64,000 bases of DNA, from assembly GCA_003117195.1 (NCBI GenBank), contig BDSI01000068.1:1-64000 (forward strand). The letters are read 5' to 3'. Below are positions 46,896 to 56,985 of this stretch, piece by piece (the first letter of the stretch is position 1; each line of letters opens with the position of its first letter). Under the pieces are notes generated by a model. That model saw only the letters and a list, made by a program, of their open reading frames with translations. It was not told the origin of the DNA and made no database searches. The DNA is from Eudorina sp. 2006-703-Eu-15 (Eukaryota; Chlorophyta; Chlorophyceae; Chlamydomonadales; Volvocaceae). The position numbers and the translations under genes are program-made.

Positions 46896-49553
46896 TAAAC
46901 AATAAACCTGCCATGCGGACCACGCATCCAACGCTGCACTGGTGTGCTGGGCAAGCCAGCCTGGTCAGCCGAACCACGCACACGGGGAAATGTGGGCAGG
47001 GCCAGTCGCGCTGTCATCCTCGCGGTTGTGGGTGCACCTCGGGAAGTATATCCGAATAATATTCGTGCAAAGATTGCGCTTCCTCATTCTCCGGACCGCT
47101 GACAGGCTCTCGGTGCCCGACGCGGGGGCAACACCACCAAAGGGACAGGCACAGCATCGGCACGCACTGCCGTGAACCTTGCGTGATTTACGACGTATAT
47201 TGTACCTTGTGAAAGTCTTTTCATTCCAAGACTATTTCGGTTCAGCCGAAGCCAACCTCACTGAAGGCCAGCAGGGCCCGGCCGCTGCTAGCGTTCTAAC
47301 CCTTCCCCTCCGTTCCCGCGCTGGGCTGACGGCCTGACGCACCCGCTGGCTGTCGTTATTGTCTCGTTGTATTAAGACATACGTCCACCAATTACGCCTG
47401 GAATGAGTGTGACCGCCCCAGGAACGTTACGAACCGCCTTTGTCTGGATTTGTCGGCTGCCGAGTGCCGGCGGCTGCCGTCTAGTTCGTTGGAAACTTCC
47501 CCGTAGACGCCTGGGAGCCAATGAAGTCACAAAAATCTGATCCCACCAACTGCTATGTGCGTGCGCTGCTAGTATGGAGTGCTGCGTAGTGCTGCGCTAG
47601 TGCTACAACACGCACCACTTGCACCACTGAAGGTAGCTGAGCAGGGCTGTGCATACCGTTGACTATACATACTTGTATGCAAAATACAACGATAATTTAT
47701 GAAGCGCTCCACGAAGTTTCACTCCAAAATTATCTTCGTTCTTAATTACTAAGCGGTTCAAACTGTCAAGGTGGTTGGTCGTTAGATCAAATTGTATGGC
47801 GGGCGGATATCATTGACGGAGATTTTTAGCGACATGTAAGGTTTTACTCATGGAAGTTTGAGTATGGATACTGTCCCAAATTTCAGAGGAGTTTCCTGCT
47901 TGCAATTGCAAGCAGGACATGAGGGCATGCCTCTTTTGCCTCAAAACCAAGCGAAGGGTACATTGCCAGATGAGACGCCGAGACTTTACGGACTCGGTAG
48001 CTAGGCATACGATCTGCCAGCAGGCGTAAAGTCACAACGTCTGTGTTTTATACTTTGACAATTTACACTGATTTACAAGCCAGTCGTTCTGATTACTGTC
48101 ATTATCTTGACATGTTGCTGAGCAGGTTGCCACAGGTTGCAGCCGATTAAATCTGTCAGAGCCAAGTCGAACAGAGTCGAAAATCCAACTTCATGCTCAC
48201 TTGGGAGCGAATGGACCTATGATGATACATTGATCGTACGTACATGATACAGGATGCTGTAGCATTCTGCCTGTCCATCAATAGATCAATACTGTTACCC
48301 TCTCTGTAAACGTTTTAATAAAAGTTGCCCTGTGCAATGACAGGTCATCTGGGTCATCACTCATCAGCCACCCGCTATCCACCGACCAGCAGAAGTACAA
48401 GTGGCATGGATCATATGTATTACAACCTTAGCAATACATTATCGTTTACGATGCCATTAATCGGATTTTGTGATGCGTACCGTACCGAACAAAGCGGGCT
48501 GCCATCTATGTTGCAGCGTGTCGTATCGCCAAGGAATGCTGGTCACGTAATCCCAAACGTTTTGCACAGGTATTGAAGCTCGTAAGAGAACTAGTTGAGG
48601 ATTAAATTGTTTATACCAAGCGTGCAAAACACGGCAAGCACGATGCTTCTGTATCGCAGGCCGATTTACCGTCATATACTTGAAGTCAAAGTTTCGCTGC
48701 AAACTTCAGAGTCCTTGAGTCAGTTGTCTCGGCACATCTAAGCCCTAGTTTAAGGTGTCGGCGTGTGGCCTTCCGGCACCATCTGGCGGTGGCTCCGAAT
48801 GTCTTTCGTGCTCCAAATCGGACTGGCGGCAATTGGGTATGTATTAGTAGCATGACAGCTGCCCGGTTTAATATCGTGCGCTCCAAGTCGGCGAGGCAGC
48901 ATCCAGGAAACTTCGCGTCTCACAAAGGCACGAAGGTCTTTTGCTTCACACTGGGAAGTGTTAAGTACCTATCATTACGAAACGAAGAGCTGGGCAGTCA
49001 GGAAGAGCTAAGCAGTCAAGGACATAAAAAAGAGAATGGCTGGGGTGCTCGTCAAGCGACCCGCGACCGAGCACGAAGATCTTAGTGGTAGGCAGTTGCA
49101 CGCACAGTGTCTTGCAACCACTTGATAAGACAACATTTAAGTAAATGGATGCAACGCAGCACCCAGGCAGGAAGCCGTGGCGGGCGAGTTATGGCCGCGT
49201 TCCTTCCGTAAATGAGGTGCAGCTCTGCTTTCTTGCGTACATGCCTCGAACGTTGAATGCTAGGCAAATAAAGAAACCAACGAAGGCCAAAACGTGTGCA
49301 ATTCGTACCTACCGGTCCGCGCTGTGGCGCGACGCGCCGCACTGGCTGGTGCAGGCTGGCGCTGAACAGATGTCGCAACGCACATCCGGCACCGATTTCC
49401 GTAGAGCTACAACATTATTTGTGATATGAGGCTCGTCCCCTGCCTTATCAGGACAACAAACCTCAGCTAGGCCTCGTCAAACCAAGGCAAAGTTAAAGGG
49501 GTCATCCGGCCCCCACTCACAGGCGCCCTCCCGAGAGCAACTTGAGGCAGCAG

Positions 49554-49650
49554 CGGCGGCAGCTGTGTGAGTGTGTATGGGTTCCGTAGAGGTGACGCAT
49601 GTGCGGCGTCACCTCCACGGAGCCCATACACACTCACACAGCTGCCGCCG
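49554..49650. repeat. Long hairpin, ~45-bp arms with a few-nt loop
   Basis: CGGCGGCAGCTGTGTGAG..GTGTATGGG pairs with CCCATACAC..CTCACACAGCTGCCGCCG. The arms are continuous except for about three mismatches, around a CATGTG loop. It is long and precise enough to be a small-RNA precursor or a foldback element. Confidence 0.9.
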
Positions 49651-51395
49651 CACAGGTGACGTCGCACATGCCTCGAGCACGAGGGCAATGACCGCACGCA
49701 ATGAAGCACGCCCGAACACGGCTACACGGGGAAACGCCGCGAAGGAAGGCATCTCATAGGCCAACCACGCACCACAACGGGGAAGGCGCCAGCAGGGAAG
49801 GGCCTTCAATCATCAAACTTTCGACAGCCCCACCACACACTGCAGGACTGGGACCCCAGCACCCAGCACGGTGACCCCAGCTAGCAGCACGAGACGTCGA
49901 GACCCCATCAGGGGTTGGAAGTGGCCCACGGACAGTCGGACACCCACCCACCCACCCACCCACGCCGCGGCATCCCCACCTAGGGAAACCCCAACGTGCT
50001 GGAGCCCCGGAAGCCCGGCGTGGCTACCCTCGCTCCCTTCCTTACAATGTAAGCGTCCTCGTTGTGCCTCGCTCCCTGCGCTGCCAAGTCCCGCGAGGCC
50101 CGGTGGAGAGGCCCCGGTGGCGAGGCCCCGGTGGCGAGGCCCGGTGGCAACTGGCAAGACCAGATCTGGGCGGGTCCCCGCCCTCCCCTCTCGCTCGGCG
50201 GCGGCGAGAGCGATACGGATATACGGTACACTGCCGACCTGGTTCCGGTGCCGCGATCGCCGCCAGCACAACGACATCCCCAGCAACATCGGCGGTGGCG
50301 CGTGTGCCAGCCGTAGCGACCTGTATGTGCCGGGACCCCGTCCGGCGCCCCCCAGCGCCACACTCCACGATTACAGAAGCGACGAGGTCGAGGGGGGATG
50401 ACGTTTCTGACGCCGACCAGCCGACAGCGGGTAGCACCCCGCGGCGCACCCGCACCCAGCCACTGCTGCGAGGCGCATGTAAGTGAGGGTCACCCAACGG
50501 CGGGTTACCATCGGTCCCTTTGCCAGGGCACATTTGTGCACATGCGTATCCCCCGGTAGAATTCGGAGTTCGGTACGAGGCGCATCACACCCCCAGTAGC
50601 CGAGACGTCTGCAACCGGCTGCGGCTGTCGTCGATGACCAGCCGCGAGGTCATCACGGCGACATGCGATTCAGCGAATCGCGGTCAGCCTCCGCGTCGAG
50701 CTGAAGAGGGGGCCCGTTCGCACAATTCATTCCCGCAGAGCCATGGTGCGGGCGTCGTACAGTCGCCCCCCCCCGGCACCCGGCACCCGATCAGCTTGGC
50801 GGATACCTCGGCCGCGGCGGACGGCGCCGGTACACTCGCCTGACCGTACACTCTGGGCGACGGCCCTCAATCCGCCCGCCCGGTGGAGCCACTATCGATG
50901 CCTTGGAGGACTCCGATACCTCCGTTCGCAGTCGAGGGCATCCAGTACTTGGCCGCAGTCAAGTCGAGTCGAGTCCATACCCAGGTGCTGCTTGCAGGGC
51001 CACCTACCCTAATGCTCCTTCTCCTGCCGCGTGGCCAACAAGCCACACCCCCCCTACACACACATGGTGCTTTTATGCGTACTTTACCTGCCAGATTGCC
51101 CAGCCCTGTGCACCGTAAGAACGCACTGGTTGGACCGCGTGGCCGCGACTGCTTTCCCAGGAGGATCGGAGCCGTGCCACCTGCATAATGCTCGCTCCGT
51201 TGCGTGGTCTGCTTCTGCCGTGTGTGCCTGGCCTTCGGCTGGTTGCGCTGAACGTGTAGGGGTTTTGTTTGAGTTGGCCCCGTGATCGGCTTTATAAAGG
51301 CAGGCTGGCTTGGTGCCTGACCTCGTGGCGCGTTTTAGATGGGGCTAGAGGCCCCGGGTGCACGGCACCCTTGTGGTCCCGTGCTGTGTCTCCTC

Positions 51396-51491
51396 GCCCC
51401 TCTCCCAGTTCTCTGGGAGAGTGCTTCGGCGGTCTCCCGTATGGGGCGGGTTAGCGCCCCCGGCCAGTGTCGGCCCGGCAGATATGTAACG

Positions 51492-51556
<65 letters not shown>
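51396..51556 (+). mobile_element. 3' end of a (CA)n-tailed non-LTR retroposon, copy 1
   Basis: GTGCTTCGGCGGTCTCCCGT, GGGGCGGGTTAGCGCCCC and GGCAGATATGTAACGATTCA, then (CA)n. The last ~100 bp are nearly identical to the end at 52505-52622, but the sequence upstream is different. Confidence 0.7.
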
Positions 51557-51558
<2 letters not shown>

Positions 51559-52581
51559 CCGGGCCCCATCACCCGAGCCAACGTGTGGCTGGCTGAGCCG
51601 CCACAGGGGGTACAGCAAGGGGTTTGGGACATCGTTGCCCTGGCGGCGCTGACGGCCATGGAGCGGGCGAGGGTGGGGTTACGTGCAGCGACCCTCCACG
51701 GCGGCGCACAGCCCGTGCCGGGGGCGCCGGCTGCCCCGTCGCCGGTTGATGTAGCTAAGGCGCGCGCAGTCATGGAGTTCTGGCAGCGGGTGGCCAGTTT
51801 CGCAGAACTGGGCCGATCCGCGACGGGGATGGGAGGGGGTGGGACCGGACCACCCAATCCTATCGGTGGTGGACGGCCGGATCCGCTGCGTGCAGCCAGT
51901 AGACGTAGACTCGTGATGGATAGATAGCAGCGCGAGACGCTAGGGGGTAGGGATTGGGACTAGGGAAGCCCACTTCCGGGCACGATGGGGATCCGTGGGT
52001 GCCCGAGGAGGGTCGGGCCAGACCAGTGGGAGTTGGCAGCGAGCGGGACGTGTAGGCGAGGGCCGCTTGCGACGGGAAGGGGTGTACGACAGGGAAGCTT
52101 GCGTGGTGATGTGCTGCCTTGTGCAAACCATAGCCCCTTCATGGAGCACCCGACTGCATACCCGGACCCAGCAAGGCCTGACGCGTGCGAGCCGCCTCGC
52201 TCTGGCTCAGCTGGGCAGGCAGGCCTGCCGGAGGGTGCAACCCTAGCTATTACGATTAGGTTGGGACGCGGGACCAGGCTAGTTTTACCGCACCAAGCAG
52301 GGGCGCGCCTCCGAAACGCGCCCTGGGTGCTGCAAGGACTTGAGGAGGTTGAACAGCGGACTGCGAGGCGCAGACCGCCCGGGATGGGCCTTCGCCCACT
52401 CCCTTGAGGGGGCACAGCGGTCACCGATCCTCGGGGATCGGGCACGCGCCCTTGGTTGAGAGCGAGGGGACAGAGGCCCCTTACGCCCCTTTCCCCCGTA
52501 TCCGGGGAAAGTGCTTCGGCGGTCTCCCGTATGGGGCGGGTTAGCGCCCCCGGCCAGTGTCGGCCCGGCAGATATGTAACG

Positions 52582-52622
<41 letters not shown>
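51557..52622 (+). mobile_element. 5'-truncated L1-like LINE, copy 2, with (CA)n tail
   Basis: It begins directly after the (CA)n tail of copy 1. It carries the end of an open frame (51583-51927), about 580 bp of 3'UTR and the same 3' terminal module as copy 1, ending GTAACGATTCA(CA)n. A truncated 5' end plus a simple-repeat tail is the usual form of a LINE insertion by target-primed reverse transcription. Confidence 0.6.
51583..51927 (+). pseudogene. C-terminal remnant of a LINE reverse-transcriptase polyprotein
   Basis: Frame reads VWLAEPPQGVQQGVWDIVAL, ALTAMERARVGLRA and later VMEFWQRVASFAELG. In my memory this pattern is typical of the region after the reverse transcriptase in volvocine L1-type LINEs. 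No reverse-transcriptase motif (FADD type) remains. It has no start codon of its own and is a truncated fragment. Confidence 0.5.
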
Positions 52623-52625
<3 letters not shown>

Positions 52626-52710
52626 CCGGCTCGTATGGGTATGTGCAGGTATGGGGTTACGCACCCCCAACCATGTAACACAACAACAACAACACACACA
52701 CACACACACC
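52623..52710 (+). mobile_element. Short retroposon end with (ACA)n tail
   Basis: CTCGTATGGGTATGTGCAGG, GGGGTTACGCACCCCCAACC and ATGTAAC, then (ACA)n. It starts straight after the LINE's (CA)n tail. Other copies: 30258-30308 (plus) and 53763-53810 (minus). Confidence 0.6.
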
Positions 52711-53405
52711 CCGCCCCCGCCCCGCCGTCCCCGCCCCCATCCCCGCCGCCCCCGCCCCGCCCCCGCAACGCACTCCGTCGCCTCCCCCACCTCTCACGCT
52801 CTGCCGGCCTTTCCAACCCCACCCACAGCACTTGGACCGGTGCCCCGCATGCGTACGGGCATCCCGTCCGTGACCGGGATCGGTGGGGAGCCAACTTTTC
52901 CTCTGGCCCGCTACCCGGATCACACCCGCATTATTCGCACACATGGCATTACCCCACCGGCCGCTGGCACACTGGCGTCCCTTCCGTACACTGCCGTACT
53001 GCACCCATGCCGCGTTCGTACGCGTCCCTGCCTACAAATCCCTCCTTCCGCGATTCTCACCCGTAGCCGCGCCACCACCATAGTAACCTGTTTGCTTTCA
53101 TCCTGTTTGCTTTCACCTTGTCTAGTTACTGTATTTTGTCTTGCTCCCTTCCGCTTTGCCTCACAACTTGCTTCCTTCCGCGTTCCCGCATGATGGACGA
53201 CCTACACTGCTTCCGTGGGGACCGTCACCATATATTCGTCATAAATTTTACAGGTCGGTAACCAATCCGTTTGCGTGCGTCGTGCGTCTCCGTATTTAGT
53301 ATTTGCGGTATGATTTGCCTTGCGGTGGTGGCGCGGCTGCCTTGTCCGCGCGCCTGCATCTGGTAAGTTTTTCCTCGCAGGTTCTATGGTAAGTATATTG
53401 CCACC

Positions 53406-53437
53406 TGGGATCGGGCGGGCGGGCGGGTTGCAATTCT

Positions 53438-53513
<76 letters not shown>

Positions 53514-53559
53514 CCAGTGTCGGCCTGGCAGATATGTAACGATACACACACACACACAC
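53406..53559 (+). mobile_element. Two retroposon ends chained through (CA)n tails
   Basis: GGGATCGGGCGGGCGGGC..GGTTGCAATTCTAAA with about 35 CA repeats, followed at once by CGGCCAGTGTCGGCC..GGCAGATATGTAACGATA and a second (CA)n. The second part is a 45-bp truncated copy of the LINE 3' end at 52550-52590. Confidence 0.75.
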
Positions 53560-53821
53560 AAAGAACTGTGAAGCCCGCAATGCTCTGCACGTCGTGCGAG
53601 ATCGAGTCCCACGAGCTCAATCTCCTGCTCCTACCTGCCCTAACCACCCCTCGCGCGGTCGTCACCTGCCTTCCGCAACGCATCCTGCCTGCTTGCGCCC
53701 CCGGGGGCTGCATTCCAGCCGCGGCGGGGTGCCAGTAAGCACGTCTATCTGTCCATCTCATTGCTTGTTGGGGGTGCACAACCCCATACCTGTACAACTA
53801 CCCGTACGAGCCGTTGGCCTA

Positions 53822-53972
53822 ATGGTACGCAAAAACGCCTAAAAGCACGCGCATGACCATGCACTAGCAGAAGAAGAAAGGAGACTACTACCGTCCAAAG
53901 GGGACAAACGAGTTACAATGGGCCCACATGCGCTCCAAGAGTCTTGCTAACCGAGCCGGGTCGCAGGCCATG
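53822..53972. repeat. Dispersed ~155-bp repeat, copy 2
   Basis: Partner of 36205-36362, differing by scattered substitutions and small indels. Flanks are unrelated. Confidence 0.85.
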
Positions 53973-54352
53973 GCTTGTGGTTTTTGTACCATTTCACCGC
54001 CGTCCGCATCCTCCGCGCGTTTGATTTCCTCCGACCGGCGGCCCACCGCCGCCTGCACCGCCGGGCAGCTCCATCTCTGGCCTTCCCGAGGTAGGCCTCA
54101 AGAGGTTGAGCTGCACGCAGCACGCCGCGTCGCCTCCCGCCCCTACTCCGACCCCCCTGGAGCGACATTGCCTCCGGAGAGCACCAGACGGGTACCTCTC
54201 CTGTCTACCCTGCGCCACCCCATCCGGATAATGAGTGCCGCCATCAGCACTTCTTCGTTAGTTGGTTCCGCCTCACCTGGTCGGCCTTGCCATGACTCGA
54301 GGACGTGCTTGAGACGGCCGCGTTCCAGGTCGGGTCTAGGGTTTATTACTAA

Positions 54353-54468
54353 AGATGTTACAGTGGACCCCGCGGGTCAGCGGTGACAGCCATAGCATCC
54401 TCGCCACACACTCGGGTTCCAGGTCCAGGTACCGATGACCCGCGGGGTCCGCTGTAACATCCTTGATC
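54353..54468. mobile_element. Short MITE-like element with terminal inverted repeats
   Basis: The left end AGATGTTACAGTGGACCCCG..GCGGTGACAGCC and the right end CCGATGACCCGCGGGGTC..CGCTGTAACATCC are inverted copies of one another, 116 bp apart outside to outside. Single termini of the same family occur elsewhere in the window. No transposase is present, so it can only be non-autonomous. Confidence 0.5.
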
Positions 54469-55540
54469 ACTCGGGTGCCAGGTCGGGTCTAGGGTTGCCG
54501 CGGGTGGCGCTTCCGGGTGGCAGTGTACGGTATGTGGCGGCTCTCTAGGCGTCACGGCATCTCTAGGCCCCACGTCTCATCATTTCCCGCGAGAGCACCC
54601 CGGCAAGTAGGAGCAGTGCAGCGCTGGAGAGAGGCCACCAGGCAGCGGGACAACCCATTCCCCATCTCTCGGGTGGTACGTCGATCAGAAGGCACTCCAA
54701 CGCTGTCGCTGATGATCGAAGCCGGCTACGCTAGTGTGTCGTGACGCCGTACGCCCTGCTGCATTATCACTGTCCCGGGGCTTTCTGTGCCCTTGTGCTT
54801 TCTGTTGCGAGGGAGCGTGGGCGTGTGCGTGTGCGTCGGCATCTTCCACGCAACGTTGCAGCTTGGCTTGAAACGTTGAAAGGATTTGCAGCGGATCCGC
54901 GCTAGCCAGTCAGGGCCTTCGGTTGGCCGCAGGTTGCACGCAGCAGGGTGCCAGCAGCTAGCTGCGCTTTGACCTCGTTCTTTCCGTTTCTTTCCTACCT
55001 GGTGTTTTCCCTACCCTCCCTCTGTGGCGATGTCTGGGGAGATGAGCACCCTGGGAGTGTGCGCATGCGGATTTGTTTGGGCCAGCCTGATAGTGCGGCG
55101 ACGCTATGTCTCGCAGCGGGAGGCAGGGGACTGTCGTCATTGCCCGAGAGGTCCCCAGCCGGGGGCCGTATATCCCCATATGCCCCAAGTCCGTCGCCGC
55201 CCCGGGCTGGTACCGGTAGTGATGGGGTAGTGATCTATCCCCGGCTGGGCCCCATCACCTGCTTCGCTGCTCTGGGCCCCCGTAGCCTGCCCATAAAAGG
55301 TAGCGCGGGTAAGAGCGGCGAGACAAACGGTAGATGGGACCCAGGATCTATGTTCCGTGGAGCTAGCGCTCCCCGGGCTTATGGAAACACCGGACGTACA
55401 ATAGCCCATGTCATCCATACATGGCGAGCGCATTGCTTCTGACGAGCTAAGGCCGCATCATGGGGAGGGCCAGTGGCGCAGGTGGCTGCTTGGGCGCTTG
55501 AGCAGCTGCGGCCCTCGCGGCTCTTAACCCGCCCGCAGCG

Positions 55541-55651
55541 ATGTATGTCGAGAAATTCGGTCGAACTCCTGTACAAGCAAAGTTGGATATGAGTTTGGAT
55601 TTCCAGCACCTGATCTCTCGGGACATCCGTGAGGAAATGCACGTTGCTTAC
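55541..55651 (+). CDS. Possible orphan exon, not recognised
   Basis: A 37-codon open stretch (MYVEKFGRTPVQAKLDMS..EEMHVAY) begins two bases after an acceptor-like CCGCAG and ends at a strong donor TAC|GTAAGT. The composition is protein-like and unlike its surroundings. No neighbouring exon could be joined. FGRTP loosely recalls retroelement integrase C-termini. It may be a transposon fragment or an exon of an unseen gene. Confidence 0.25.
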
Positions 55652-56985
55652 GTAAGTTCCCTAGAAACAAACGGGCAAATTTGACGCCTTTCGTATAATC
55701 CTGTCTCTGATCAAATCGATTGCTTGTCGGCAGACCCGCCTTGCTTACGAGATTTAACTGTCTTCGGGGAAGTTCCGTCTATTACATGAAGGTATGCGAA
55801 ATCACAAGAAAATTATTCGTTACACATCTTGATAAACTCAAAGAAGCTGACCATTTTGAGGCACGTTCTCCTTAGGTGCAGGCATAAGGCCCTTTTGCAC
55901 CGTCACGGGTACCGTTACACCTCGTTACATAACCGGATGATTGATCATGTTTCGTCATCTAATGCGCAATGCTCTGATATTCAAGTGTATTTACAACCAA
56001 AACGAGTAATCCAGACGCAACTTTCGTACGCAGGTTTAGTTACGCACGTTACCTCCACCCGTTCATCATGCTACGAACAGTGACTGCTATCATAATTTAA
56101 TCAAGGTGATATTATATTTCACATTTTCAACCGGTCGCTCGGTATATGCTGGCAGGAGTCGACAGGTAGGGCATTGCTGCCCGTCGTGAACGGCGGCCGC
56201 GCGCTGCCTTGCCGTGCTGCTGCCTGCGTGCTGATCCGCCCCATCGCCTCCACAACCCACTCGCTCTCAGGCCTGAAATCTATGCATGCCAAATGACTGG
56301 AAGATGCATGTCCATCTTTCTCGCTGTTTGTCATGATTAGTCATCATCATAAACAGGGCTGCGAATGCATGCCACATACCTAGACGACGACGTTACTACG
56401 TTCTTAGTCGCGGCAAACCTACCTCAGAGCACAAACAAGCTGTATGTGTATCGGGGTACCCTGCAGCAGCCCCGGAACATGGTCCAGAATGGCTGCCCGC
56501 CCTGTCTACGCATATCAGAGCCCGCCGCCACAGTCGGATGGATCCGGATGGACCGGCATCAACTACCTAGTCTTACTCTGCGTGTCTGTTAGCGACCCTC
56601 AGACTCTAACGTATAATTCTTAAAATGAATAGCATTCCTGGACGGACCCGAGACGACCACGCACGCACGCTGCGCGCGCACATCGATCCATCTATCTGTG
56701 CAGGTCGCTCCACGTCGTTCGTCAGAGCATCATCAACTACCAGCAGCGCAGCGCACGTACGTGCCGTGGTGGCCGCCGGTTCATCAAACATCCCCACAGC
56801 ATCATCATCAGTATAGCAGCAAAGAAACATCAGCGCTGCCCGTAATAAGCGGGTGAAGTGCGTGCGTGCCGATCTAGCGAGCAAGCACGCAAAGCAGTCC
56901 AGCCACGCTGCCTGCTGCATCAGTACGTAAGTGCAGACACGCCAACTGACGAGTGACGTACGGGTACGACACAATCAAGTAATAC

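Larger units (their letters stand above)
44578..51395. other. Intergenic region, no convincing gene
   Basis: Upstream DNA of the pherophorin gene. An AT-rich part (about 44860-45060, with AAATAAATAAATATAAAT) is followed by lower-GC unique sequence to about 49400. It contains a retroposon-end motif (45883-45913), a TIR-family terminus (46841-46895) and the hairpin at 49554-49650. Frames at 45269-45763 (minus) and elsewhere lack splice support or family motifs. Confidence 0.5.
51928..56985. other. Intergenic region rich in retroposon debris, no complete gene
   Basis: Besides the elements listed, it holds Ser/Pro-coding GC-rich sequence without splice support (52700-53200), unique sequence at 53980-55500, and lower-GC DNA from 55650 to 56985 upstream of the glycosidase gene. 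Confidence 0.5.
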
